In this document: positions 26,873 through 35,056 of the stretch, piece after piece
Layout of the letters: every line of letters begins with the position of its first letter
Position numbering within the stretch: the first letter of the stretch is position 1
Source: Salinispora pacifica CNR114
Lineage (GTDB): Bacteria; Actinomycetota; Actinomycetes; Mycobacteriales; Micromonosporaceae
Direction: 5' to 3'
Assembly: GCF_000514775.1 (NCBI RefSeq)
Contig: NZ_KI911468.1
Span: 30,445-94,444 of the forward strand
DNA: 64,000 nt
Translations under genes and position numbers: made by a program
The notes under the pieces: model-generated
Databases searched by the model: none
The model's input: the letters and a program-made list of their open reading frames with translations, nothing else
What the model was told of the DNA's origin: nothing

Positions 26873-26913
26873 AGTCAGGTATCTGACTAATACTCATCCG
26901 AGCTGACATCAGC
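26873..26913. promoter_or_regulatory. Two perfect palindromes in the protease/CHAT promoter region
   Basis: AGTCAG-GTAT-CTGACT (26873-26888) and GCTGA-CA-TCAGC (26902-26913) lie near the middle of the 212-bp divergent intergenic region. They are candidate operators controlling both transcription units. The binding protein is not known. Confidence 0.5.
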
Positions 26914-26984
26914 CACAGTGGACATTTGGGAAGCTTCATCGGGCGGCTTCTCGGTCGTTCCCCGCTGTGCCAAAATCAAAGGTG

Positions 26985-29657
26985 ATGGACAGCGCCGACC
27001 AGATGGACGACAGTCCAGCAGGCAAGGCGCTCCACCTCGTCACCGCCGACCCGGCCCGCGCCGCCGCGCTGGCCGATGCCGCGCTCGCCGCTGCCCGTGC
27101 GGGCGCGGATCCCGACCAGGAGACAGTGGCGCTGCGGGCCCTCGGGCTCGCCGCGCGGGAACAACACAACGCGGATCACGGGCTCCGCCACCTACGCCGG
27201 GCACGCCGGGTCGCCGAGGTCGCCCAACTCCCGGTCCGCGCCGCCGAAGCCCGGATGAGCCTGGCGCTGGTCCTGGCCGAGGCGGGCCAACCGCAACAGG
27301 CGCTGCGCGAGATCGACGCCGCGTCACCGATCCTCCGTGGGCTGCCCGCCGCACGCCTACAGATGCAGCGGGCGCTGATCCTCGACCGCCTCGGCCGCTT
27401 CGACGAGGCGATGGCCGGCTACACCGATGCGCTGGCCGCGTTCCGCCGGAGCGGGGACCGGTTGTGGCAAGCCCGTGCGCTCACCAACAGAGGAGTGCTA
27501 CACACCTACCGCGGAAGCCTGCGCCAGGCCGAGACCGACCTGCGGGCCGCGGAGCACGGCTACGCGGAGCTCGACCAGGAGCTGGCTCTGGCCCAGGTCC
27601 GCCACAACCTCGGCTTCGTCCTGTCCCGCGCGGGTGACATACCTGGCGCACTGCGCTGGTACGACCTGGCCGACCAGTACTTCGCCAGGACCACCCGCCC
27701 GGCGATCGCCCTGATGGATCGAGGCGAACTACTACTGGGGGCGCGGCTACTGCCGGAGGCTCGCGCGGCGGCCGAGGCCGCCCTGGACGCGGCCCGGGCA
27801 AGCCGAATGGGGCTCTACGAGGCACAGGCCCGGCTGATGCTGGCCGAAGTCGCGTTGGCCGAGGCCGACCTGCCGACCGCCTCGAAGCAGGCGCAGGCCG
27901 CGTACCGCCTGTTCAGTCGACAGAACCGACCGGCCTGGGCGGCACTCTCCCGATACGTCAAGCTACGGGCCAGCTCACCGGACGAGCCGGCGCACCTGCG
28001 GCAGGCCCGCTCCGTCGCCCGTGCGCTGGCGGCGAGTAGCTGGCCGATACCGGCACTCGACGCCCGCCTCTATGCCGCCCGAGTCGCCCTCGACCGGGCG
28101 CTGCACACCGGGCAACGCGCGAAGGTCGCCGCCATCGCCGGAGAGTTGAGTGCCATCCGTGCCGCCAGCCGTGGTGGGCCGGTCCAGCTCCGGGCCCGCG
28201 CCTGGCATGCCGAGGCACTTCGCCGAATCGCCACCGGCGACACCGCCGGGGCACGCCGGGCGCTCAACGCGGGAATGGCACTGCTGGACCGCTACCAGGC
28301 AGCCCTCGGCGCCACGGAGCTGCGGGTGATGGCCGGGGTATACGCCCTGGACCTGGCCAGCACCGGCCTTCGACTAGCGGTTCGGGGCGGGCAGGCCCGG
28401 GCGATCCTACGCTGGAGTGAACGGTGGCGAGCCGCCACGCTGCGGCTACCCCCCGCCCGGCCGCCGGACGAAGCCGGGCTCGCCGCCGACCTGGCCGAGC
28501 TGCGCCGCACCGTCGACGAAGCCGCCCAGACGAGTGCCGCGTTGGGATCGACCCTGCTGCGTCAACAGCGGATGATCGAGGAACGGATCCGGGCCCGTAG
28601 CTGGCAGGCCAGCGGCACCGAGACCGGCACGGCGAGTGGAATTCCACTGGACCGGATCGCGGTGGAGCTGGCCGACCAGACGCTGGTCGAGCTGATCGAC
28701 ATAGACGGCACGCTCCACATCGTCGTGGTGCACGGCGGCCGATTTCACACCCGGGCGCTGGGTGCGCTCGCCACCGTCACCGATGAGCTTCAGGCACTGC
28801 GGTTTGCGCTGCGACGCATCCTGACCAGCCGTGGCACCGATGACTCCCGGGCGGCGGCGGCGACCGCGGCCCGGTTCGCGGTGCACCAGCTGGACAGCCT
28901 GATCTTCGGCGCGATACAACCGTGGCTCGGCGCCGGCGGGCTGGTCCTGGTGCCGGTCGGCGCCCTGCACGCCATGCCGTGGGCCCTGCTACCGACCTGT
29001 GCCGGCCGACCGGTCACGGTGGTGCCGTCAGCGTCGGAGTGGCTCACCGCGTCGGCCCGCCGCCGAGCCGCCCACCCGGCGACGGCCACTCCGCCGCACC
29101 AGCGGGACCCAGTGCTGGTCGCCGGCCCCGGCCTCGCCTATGCCGAGGCGGAGGTGCAGCGGCTGGCCGGAACACTCGCTCCCGTCAAGATGCTCCTCGG
29201 CCCCGACGCGACCGCCGAGGCAGCGCTCGCGGCGCTGGATGGCGCCCCCCTTGCCCACCTCGCCGCACACGGCACCTTCCGCACCGACAATCCCATGTTC
29301 TCGCACGTACGCCTCGCCGATGGTCCGCTGACCGTCTACGACCTGGAGCGGCTCGCCTGCGCGCCCGGGACAGTGGTGCTCTCCGCCTGCGACGTGGGGC
29401 TGTCAGCGGTGCACCCGGGCGAGGAACTGATGGGGTTGTCGACCGCGCTGCTCCAGCTGGGAACGGCGACGGTACTGGCCAGTGTCCTGCCGGCGCTGGA
29501 CTCCGCGGCGCAGGAGCTGATGGTGGAGATGCATCGACGGCTGGCCACCGGTGACACACCGCGGCTCGCCCTCGCCGGCGCACAGGCGGAATTCGGTGCC
29601 GGGCTGGACGCCGGCACCGCCACCGCCGCCTCGTTCGTCTGCTTCGGCGCCGGCTGA
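26985..29657 (+). CDS. TPR-CHAT caspase-like protein
   Basis: An ~890-aa protein with an N-terminal array of tetratricopeptide-type helical repeats (to about residue 480) and a C-terminal CHAT domain, a cysteine protease of the caspase/separase clan. The catalytic pair is intact: His762 in HLAAHG and Cys802 in LSACDVG. CHAT proteins cut a partner protein when the TPR part senses a signal. I start at the ATG at 26985 (AAGG just upstream); an in-frame GTG at 26967 would add six residues. It is divergent from the S8 protease and sigma-factor genes. Confidence 0.92.
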   Translation: MDSADQMDDSPAGKALHLVTADPARAAALADAALAAARAGADPDQETVALRALGLAAREQHNADHGLRHLRRARRVAEVAQLPVRAAEARMSLALVLAEAGQPQQALREIDAASPILRGLPAARLQMQRALILDRLGRFDEAMAGYTDALAAFRRSGDRLWQARALTNRGVLHTYRGSLRQAETDLRAAEHGYAELDQELALAQVRHNLGFVLSRAGDIPGALRWYDLADQYFARTTRPAIALMDRGELLLGARLLPEARAAAEAALDAARASRMGLYEAQARLMLAEVALAEADLPTASKQAQAAYRLFSRQNRPAWAALSRYVKLRASSPDEPAHLRQARSVARALAASSWPIPALDARLYAARVALDRALHTGQRAKVAAIAGELSAIRAASRGGPVQLRARAWHAEALRRIATGDTAGARRALNAGMALLDRYQAALGATELRVMAGVYALDLASTGLRLAVRGGQARAILRWSERWRAATLRLPPARPPDEAGLAADLAELRRTVDEAAQTSAALGSTLLRQQRMIEERIRARSWQASGTETGTASGIPLDRIAVELADQTLVELIDIDGTLHIVVVHGGRFHTRALGALATVTDELQALRFALRRILTSRGTDDSRAAAATAARFAVHQLDSLIFGAIQPWLGAGGLVLVPVGALHAMPWALLPTCAGRPVTVVPSASEWLTASARRRAAHPATATPPHQRDPVLVAGPGLAYAEAEVQRLAGTLAPVKMLLGPDATAEAALAALDGAPLAHLAAHGTFRTDNPMFSHVRLADGPLTVYDLERLACAPGTVVLSACDVGLSAVHPGEELMGLSTALLQLGTATVLASVLPALDSAAQELMVEMHRRLATGDTPRLALAGAQAEFGAGLDAGTATAASFVCFGAG

Positions 29658-29740
29658 CCGACCTCCCCAGCCCCGGCCGCGCCCACCAGCCCGCCCGGAT
29701 GACACGCCGTCGACTACCCGGCTAACCTCCCGCGAACACC

Positions 29741-29826
29741 CTCCGTCACTCCACAACGGAGCGAGTAGTCAGGCGCCGATCTGATACGTCGCCTTCGCGA
29801 CATGGACCGCATGCATCAGACGCGCC
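29741..29826. promoter_or_regulatory. Nested palindromes upstream of the alkaloid cluster
   Basis: A 6-bp hairpin CTCCGT/ACGGAG (29741-29761) may follow the CHAT gene. Just right of it lies a nested structure: GGCGC (29772) and TCTGAT (29780-29785) mirror ATCAGA (29815-29820) and GCGCC, with an internal GTCGC-CTTC-GCGAC hairpin (29788-29801). It lies about 110 bp before the first cluster gene and may be an operator or leader structure. Confidence 0.4.
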
Positions 29827-29931
29827 CCGGACCCTCTCTTATGGGGGAACCGCACGGGGACGACGAACGAAACACATCCCATCGCGCCGGACAGCTCGCA
29901 GCTTTGAGTCCACGCGCGACGAAGGAGAGGT

Positions 29932-30552
29932 GTGAAGGTGCTCCAGCTAACCAACACCAGCAATTGCACGAGCAGGGTCCGAAGCCGCACCGGTCCCCTC
30001 ATCGTCGGCATCGGCGGCACCATGCGCCCCGGGTCCTCCACCGAACAGGCGGTCCGGGCCGCGTTGTCCGCCGCCGAGCAGGCCGGAGCCCGTACGCACC
30101 TACTCGGTGCCACCGAGCTACAGCTGCCGCTCTACCTGCCCGGCGAAAGCCGGCGGACGGCGGCAGCCCGACAGTTCATCAACGCCGTACGCCTGGCCGA
30201 CGGGATCGTGATCGGAACGCCGGCGTACCACGGAGGTATCTCCGGCCTGGTCAAGAATGCCCTCGACTACATCGAGGACCTGGGGGACGCGCCCCGCCCC
30301 TACCTACACGGTCGGGCCGTCGGCTGTCTGGTCACCGCTCGCGGATCCCAGGCCGCCACCACCCTCACCAGCCTCCGCGCCGTGGTACACGCGCTCCGGG
30401 GTTGGCCGACGCCGCTCGGCGTCGCGGTCAACACGGAGCACGTCACATTCGCCGCCGACGGCACCAGCAGCGATGCGCACATCTCTTCCCAGCTGTCCCT
30501 GATGGGAGAGCAGGTCGTCGAGTTCGCCCTCGCCCGAGCCACCACCGCCTGA
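29932..30552 (+). CDS. NAD(P)H-dependent FMN reductase-like flavoprotein
   Basis: A 206-aa flavodoxin-fold protein. LIVGIGGTMRPGSSTEQAVRA is the phosphate-binding loop region, and GTPAYHGGISGLVKNALDY is the FMN reductase signature. It is the first gene of the alkaloid cluster, with AGGAGA upstream of a GTG start. In pyrroloquinoline clusters a flavoprotein hydroxylates the peptide-bound indole; this gene or the FAD oxidase at 43350 must supply or support that oxidation. The exact step is inference. Confidence 0.85.
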   Translation: MKVLQLTNTSNCTSRVRSRTGPLIVGIGGTMRPGSSTEQAVRAALSAAEQAGARTHLLGATELQLPLYLPGESRRTAAARQFINAVRLADGIVIGTPAYHGGISGLVKNALDYIEDLGDAPRPYLHGRAVGCLVTARGSQAATTLTSLRAVVHALRGWPTPLGVAVNTEHVTFAADGTSSDAHISSQLSLMGEQVVEFALARATTA

Positions 30553-30582
30553 CTTCCAGCCCGACCCGAAGTGGAGTACGAC

Positions 30583-30831
30583 ATGTTGAACAACAACCGC
30601 TCCGCCGCAACCGCGGACGTAGCCGACGGCACCGTCGACAGCCCCCCGCTGGCGGCTTCCCCGGCGGCAGCCGTATCCGTCGACAGCCAGCAGACCAGCG
30701 CCCAGCCGATCGATCCCGACGTGGAGGGGCTCGACGACCTGGACAACGTCGACTTCGACCTGGACGAGGTGGAAAACAAGATCGCACCGCTCGCCCTCGC
30801 GTCGAATGAGGCGATCCAGTGGCGCCGGTGA
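30583..30831 (+). CDS. Scaffold/precursor peptide of the pyrroloquinoline pathway
   Basis: An 82-aa acidic peptide with no cysteine. Residues 58-61 are FDLD, matching the FNLD-type motif by which LanB enzymes bind leader peptides. The C-terminus reads SNEAIQWRR, with a Trp three residues from the end. In ammosamide biosynthesis Trp carried at the C-terminus of such a peptide becomes the alkaloid core. The ATG at 30583 has GGAG 6 nt upstream (a GTG at 30571 is possible). Its stop overlaps the TPR gene start, coupling their translation. Confidence 0.85.
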   Translation: MLNNNRSAATADVADGTVDSPPLAASPAAAVSVDSQQTSAQPIDPDVEGLDDLDNVDFDLDEVENKIAPLALASNEAIQWRR

Positions 30832-32618
30832 CCGTGGCCGCCGGTGCCGCCGTTCGGGTGGATATCAACACCGGCCCCGCCAGCTCCTATGTCGGGCTGC
30901 GTGAATGTATCGCCGCGCTCCGCGCGGCAGGTGCCAGCTTTGGCGAGCTACCCCACCGCCACGCCGCCGAGTGGGCGGAGCTGGCCCCCGACGACAAGCC
31001 ACAGGACAACCCACTGCCACTCGGCGAGATCGCACTCGCCGCCTCCGAGCGGCGACTGCACCGGGAGAGCGAGCAGGTGTACCGAGTCCTCTCGGTCGCT
31101 GCCGCCGCGCTCTGCGCCGGCACCGCGGAGTTGGGTCGTCCACTGCTCGTCAGCGGCGCCGGCGGCACCGACCTGTCGTCCCTGCGCGGGCTGATGCGGG
31201 CCGTTGAGCACTCACGGGTCCACCCCGGCGCGGCACTCCTGCTGGATCGACCCGAATCGGTCCGGGCGCCGCTCGGACCGCACGCCGACTATCGCGCCGA
31301 GCGGGCTCGCTGCCTCCGTCGCATGGACCTGCCCATCACTGTCGAGGATCTCGTGCTGGACCTACCGTCGGTTGCGGCCACCGCGGTGGCGCCCGCCTCC
31401 GAGGAGGGCAAGCTCTACCAGCGGGCACGCGACCAGCACAGCTCCGCCGTCGACCGGGTCGCCGCCGCCATGGCCTACTGCCGACGGGCCTTCTTCTCCG
31501 CGAACTGGGAAGGGATGGCGCTCGTCGCCACCGAGGCGATCGAGCTCCTGCCCGGGGTCCCCACGCCGGCCCTTTCCGAGCTGCTGGCCAAGGCGGAACG
31601 CGAGGACAGTCTGGTCCACGCCATCGAGTTCGAAACCACAATCCTGCGCAGCACCGCTGATATCCGTGGCTTCCTCCTCAAGGTAATCGGCATTCAGGCC
31701 GGCTTCCGCGGGGACCAGGACGCGGCTGTCACCGCCTTCCGCGCCATTCGCGAGCACGACGACGGCCTCTCGCCGGAGATCCGCGCCCAGTCCCACTTGT
31801 ACACCGCCCTCACCCTCTCCAAGCGCAAGGGCCGCCTAGGCGAGGCGGTGGCCGAGGTCGAGCAGGGATTCGAGGTTGTCCGGGAACGCCCGAACGAGGC
31901 CGACAGCGTCCGGCGGGAACGGGGCTGGCTGCACAACCTGCGCGGGCTGACCCTCTTCGCCGAGCGACGACTCGGCCCGGCGTTCGAGCATGAGAAGAAG
32001 GCTCTCGCCTGCCTCGCCGGCCTGAACGATGCCAGCTCCGCTCACCTGCGCATCAATCTGTACTCCAACATCAGTGTGTTGCAGGAGAAGGCCGGCAAGT
32101 ATTCGTCCGCGCTGGCGACCTGGGACAAGTTCCGGCAAGCCACCGGCTCCTCGACCGCGGGCTTCGCCAAGCACCACTCGTATCGCAGCGCCGGGCTGCG
32201 GCTGCTGGTCGGTGATCGGGAAGCCGCTGTCAAGGAGATCGACACGACCCTCACCAACGCCGCCGGACTCAACGACATCTTCCACCAGACCGAGGTCCGC
32301 CTCGAGCTGGGCATGCTGCACGCCACGGCGGGTCACCGCGAGGCCGCCGTCGCGGAATACGAGCTGGCCGAGCAGGACGCGCGACGGCTCGGCGACCCCT
32401 ACCGGATCGCTCTCGCCCAGGCCGGACAGGTGATGACCGGTGGGGCCGGCGGGGATATCCCGGCCACCGTGGCGAATGCGGAACTGAGCCTGACCCGTCC
32501 GGTCGAGGCGACGGCCCTCGCGAAGGCGGTATCCGGCTCAGCGGAGCTCGCCGAGCTCCTGCCGAAGCCCCGCACGAAGCTCAACCGTCCCTTCGACCTG
32601 ATCAACTTTCAGGACTGA
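30828..32618 (+). CDS. TPR-repeat protein of the alkaloid cluster
   Basis: A ~596-aa soluble protein. The N-terminal ~200 residues have no recognised fold. From about residue 200 onward helix-turn-helix repeats of TPR type dominate (SHLYTALTLSKRKGRLGEAV and similar). No catalytic motif is visible. It overlaps the precursor-peptide stop by 4 bp (GTGA); a GTG nine bases earlier is an alternative. Being encoded with the peptide suggests a chaperone or scaffold that presents the peptide to the ligases; this is inference. Confidence 0.8.
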   Translation: MTVAAGAAVRVDINTGPASSYVGLRECIAALRAAGASFGELPHRHAAEWAELAPDDKPQDNPLPLGEIALAASERRLHRESEQVYRVLSVAAAALCAGTAELGRPLLVSGAGGTDLSSLRGLMRAVEHSRVHPGAALLLDRPESVRAPLGPHADYRAERARCLRRMDLPITVEDLVLDLPSVAATAVAPASEEGKLYQRARDQHSSAVDRVAAAMAYCRRAFFSANWEGMALVATEAIELLPGVPTPALSELLAKAEREDSLVHAIEFETTILRSTADIRGFLLKVIGIQAGFRGDQDAAVTAFRAIREHDDGLSPEIRAQSHLYTALTLSKRKGRLGEAVAEVEQGFEVVRERPNEADSVRRERGWLHNLRGLTLFAERRLGPAFEHEKKALACLAGLNDASSAHLRINLYSNISVLQEKAGKYSSALATWDKFRQATGSSTAGFAKHHSYRSAGLRLLVGDREAAVKEIDTTLTNAAGLNDIFHQTEVRLELGMLHATAGHREAAVAEYELAEQDARRLGDPYRIALAQAGQVMTGGAGGDIPATVANAELSLTRPVEATALAKAVSGSAELAELLPKPRTKLNRPFDLINFQD

Positions 32619-32620
32619 CG

Positions 32621-35056
32621 ATGACTGAGCAACCAACCCCCTGGCAGCTCTACCCCCGGCTACTCCTCCGTCGGGCGGGCTTCGGCATCGACCTGTTGAC
32701 CGCCCTGGCCGACGAACCGACGCGAGCAGGCGCCGCGGAGTACCGCACGGCGGCGAAACAGTTCGGGCTGTGCCGCACCAATTTGATCGACGGCATCGCC
32801 CGGGCGGTCGCCCGGACCGATCGGCAGTCGGACCGGTCGCGACTTCGGGCGCTGTCCCGGGCCCGCAGCCGGGCGGGACGCGGCCTGTCGGTGAACCCCG
32901 AACAGCTGGACCCCGCGCTGGTTCCAGCGGCGGCGGCCTACGACACGGCGCAGGCCGAACTGGAGCAGGCGGGCCAACGGCTGACCGACGTCCTCGCCCA
33001 GGAGGCGTTGCGCCGACCGGACCGGGTGCACGCGCTGCTGGCCAACGACCGGGTCTGCGACGCGTTGCTTCAGCTCTCACCCTCGTTCTACGGCGAGGTC
33101 CTACGCTGGCGGCGGGGGTGGGCCACCCGGAGTGCCGGTGCGAACCGGAACCGGGCCAAGGACCGCGCCTTCTACCGCCGCGCCTACCTCTACGGCCAGC
33201 GCCTCGCCGCGAAGAACGAGACGACAAGTTTCTTCGGTCCGCTGGTACACGGACGGATCGACCACACGGCCGCCGGGATCGGGTTGGGCCCCGAGACCGG
33301 GTCGGGGGTCCACACGACGGAGGCGCAGACCGCGTTCTGGGCCGTGTGCGAGCTGGCCCGCAACCTCGGCGCCGATCCTGCCGTCCGCGACCAACTGCCA
33401 GTGACCTGGGTGCCGGCCTACCGTCGGCGAGCGGAGGCCGAAGCCGGAACCGGCACCGTGCAGACCAGTGCCGGGCGGCGGATCCGGCTCTCCGGCGCCC
33501 ACTGGCGACTCGTTCACGACGTCAACGACCACCGTTCGGTACGGGACCTCGCGGACCTCGCCGGGATGGAGGTCGCCGAGGCACGGGTGGTCCTGGATCG
33601 GCTGCGGCAGATCGGCGCCGTCCGGCTGTGGCCCGAGCCGCCGTCCACCACCGCCCGTCCGCTGGACTGGCTGGTGGGCTTCGCGCAGGAGCATGCCGCC
33701 GGCACCGAGTGGCCGGCCCGGCTGCGCGAACTCGCCGCCCTGGCGGACCGGTACGCAGCCGCCGCCGGACACCACCAGCGGGCGGCCGTGCTCGCCGAGG
33801 TGGAGGCGGGTTTCTCGGCGCTGACGGCGACCGACGCCCGCCGGGCCGGCGGGCAGATGTACGCCGACCGGTTGGTGGTGTCGCTGGACGCCAAGGGCGA
33901 CCAGTCTCCGGTGGTGGTCGGCGGCGACATCGCCCGACGCTGGGAGGAGCAGCTCACCCCGGTGCTGGATGTCGCGGCCCGATACGGCGAGCTCCAGCAG
34001 CAGGTCGCCGCAGAGTTGTGCGCGAGGGTCGTCAGCGAGACGGAGACCGGTTCGTTGCCCTATGACGAGCTGATCCGCCGGGTGCTACCAGCGGTTGAGG
34101 CCGGGGAGCTGACGGCGCTCGCCGACCCGGTACGGGAGTTCACCCAGACCTACACCGAGCTGGTACGCACCGCCCTGCGCGGGCAGGAGGCCCGGTTGTC
34201 CACCGCCGCTCTGGCGCCCCTGGCGCCCAGCCCGGGCCGGGACCGGTTCGTCAGCCCGGACCTCATGCTGGAGCGGCAGCCGGACGGAACCGACCTGCTG
34301 GTCCTGGGCGAGCTGCACCCCTACGTCTTCGCCTGGGGTTCGCAGGGGCTCTTCTGCGACGACCAGGAGCGGATGCTGGCCGACTTCACCGCGGGGCTCG
34401 AGCCGTGGGGCGGCCCCGACCAGCTCGCCACGGTCATCCGTCGACGGCGGCACAAGGGTCTGGTCGCCGACTGGTTTCCGGGACGCTTCGTCGAGGTCAC
34501 CTCCGTCGCCACCGACGACCGGAAGCGCACCGTGGCGCTCGCCGACCTGACCGCCGTACTGGTCAACGGGGTGCCGCGGCTGCACGCGCCCGACGGTGAA
34601 CTGACCCTCTACGCCGGCGAGGACGACCACGTCCACCTCCGGGCCTTCGCCGCACCGGGCGTGGCCCTGCCCCTGGTCCGATTCGGCGACTTCGCACCCC
34701 GAATTCGCGTCGGGGAGGTCATCGTGCAGCGGGCCCGCTGGTGGTTCAGCGCCGCTGACCTTGGCGTCGCCGAGGTCCGGGACGCCGCCACCGCGTTCCT
34801 CGCGGTGCAGTCCCTACGCGCCCGGCACGGGCTTCCCCGCTTCTGCTTCGTCTCGGCGGCACACGAGCCCAAGCCGGTCGGGGTTGACCTCGACAATCCG
34901 CTGGCCGTGGACGCGCTGCTGGCGTTGACCCTGGCCGGCGACGGGAAGGTCTCGCTGGCCGAGATGCGGCCCGCGCCAGAGGCCCTGTGGCTACGCCACG
35001 GCGACAGACCCGTGACCGCCGAGTTCCGGATCGCTATGAGAAGGGCTTCGTCGTGA
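32621..35056 (+). CDS. LanB-like peptide aminoacyl-tRNA ligase (copy 1)
   Basis: An 811-aa protein of the lantibiotic-dehydratase N-terminal (glutamylation-type) fold. Landmarks are LRRAGFGIDLL near the start, AAKNETTSFFGP at about residues 195-206, MYADRLVV, QRARWWFSAADL and AHEPKPVGVDL near the end. The C-terminal glutamate-elimination domain of true LanB dehydratases is absent, as in PEARL enzymes, which add an amino acid from aminoacyl-tRNA to a peptide C-terminus. Which amino acid it adds cannot be read from sequence. Confidence 0.88.
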   Translation: MTEQPTPWQLYPRLLLRRAGFGIDLLTALADEPTRAGAAEYRTAAKQFGLCRTNLIDGIARAVARTDRQSDRSRLRALSRARSRAGRGLSVNPEQLDPALVPAAAAYDTAQAELEQAGQRLTDVLAQEALRRPDRVHALLANDRVCDALLQLSPSFYGEVLRWRRGWATRSAGANRNRAKDRAFYRRAYLYGQRLAAKNETTSFFGPLVHGRIDHTAAGIGLGPETGSGVHTTEAQTAFWAVCELARNLGADPAVRDQLPVTWVPAYRRRAEAEAGTGTVQTSAGRRIRLSGAHWRLVHDVNDHRSVRDLADLAGMEVAEARVVLDRLRQIGAVRLWPEPPSTTARPLDWLVGFAQEHAAGTEWPARLRELAALADRYAAAAGHHQRAAVLAEVEAGFSALTATDARRAGGQMYADRLVVSLDAKGDQSPVVVGGDIARRWEEQLTPVLDVAARYGELQQQVAAELCARVVSETETGSLPYDELIRRVLPAVEAGELTALADPVREFTQTYTELVRTALRGQEARLSTAALAPLAPSPGRDRFVSPDLMLERQPDGTDLLVLGELHPYVFAWGSQGLFCDDQERMLADFTAGLEPWGGPDQLATVIRRRRHKGLVADWFPGRFVEVTSVATDDRKRTVALADLTAVLVNGVPRLHAPDGELTLYAGEDDHVHLRAFAAPGVALPLVRFGDFAPRIRVGEVIVQRARWWFSAADLGVAEVRDAATAFLAVQSLRARHGLPRFCFVSAAHEPKPVGVDLDNPLAVDALLALTLAGDGKVSLAEMRPAPEALWLRHGDRPVTAEFRIAMRRASS

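Noticed and set aside
24502..29657. A type III-E CRISPR locus
   Set aside because: No CRISPR repeats, Cas7-11-like effector, Csx30 or Csx31 are seen; only the TPR-CHAT and sigma-factor gene types are shared.
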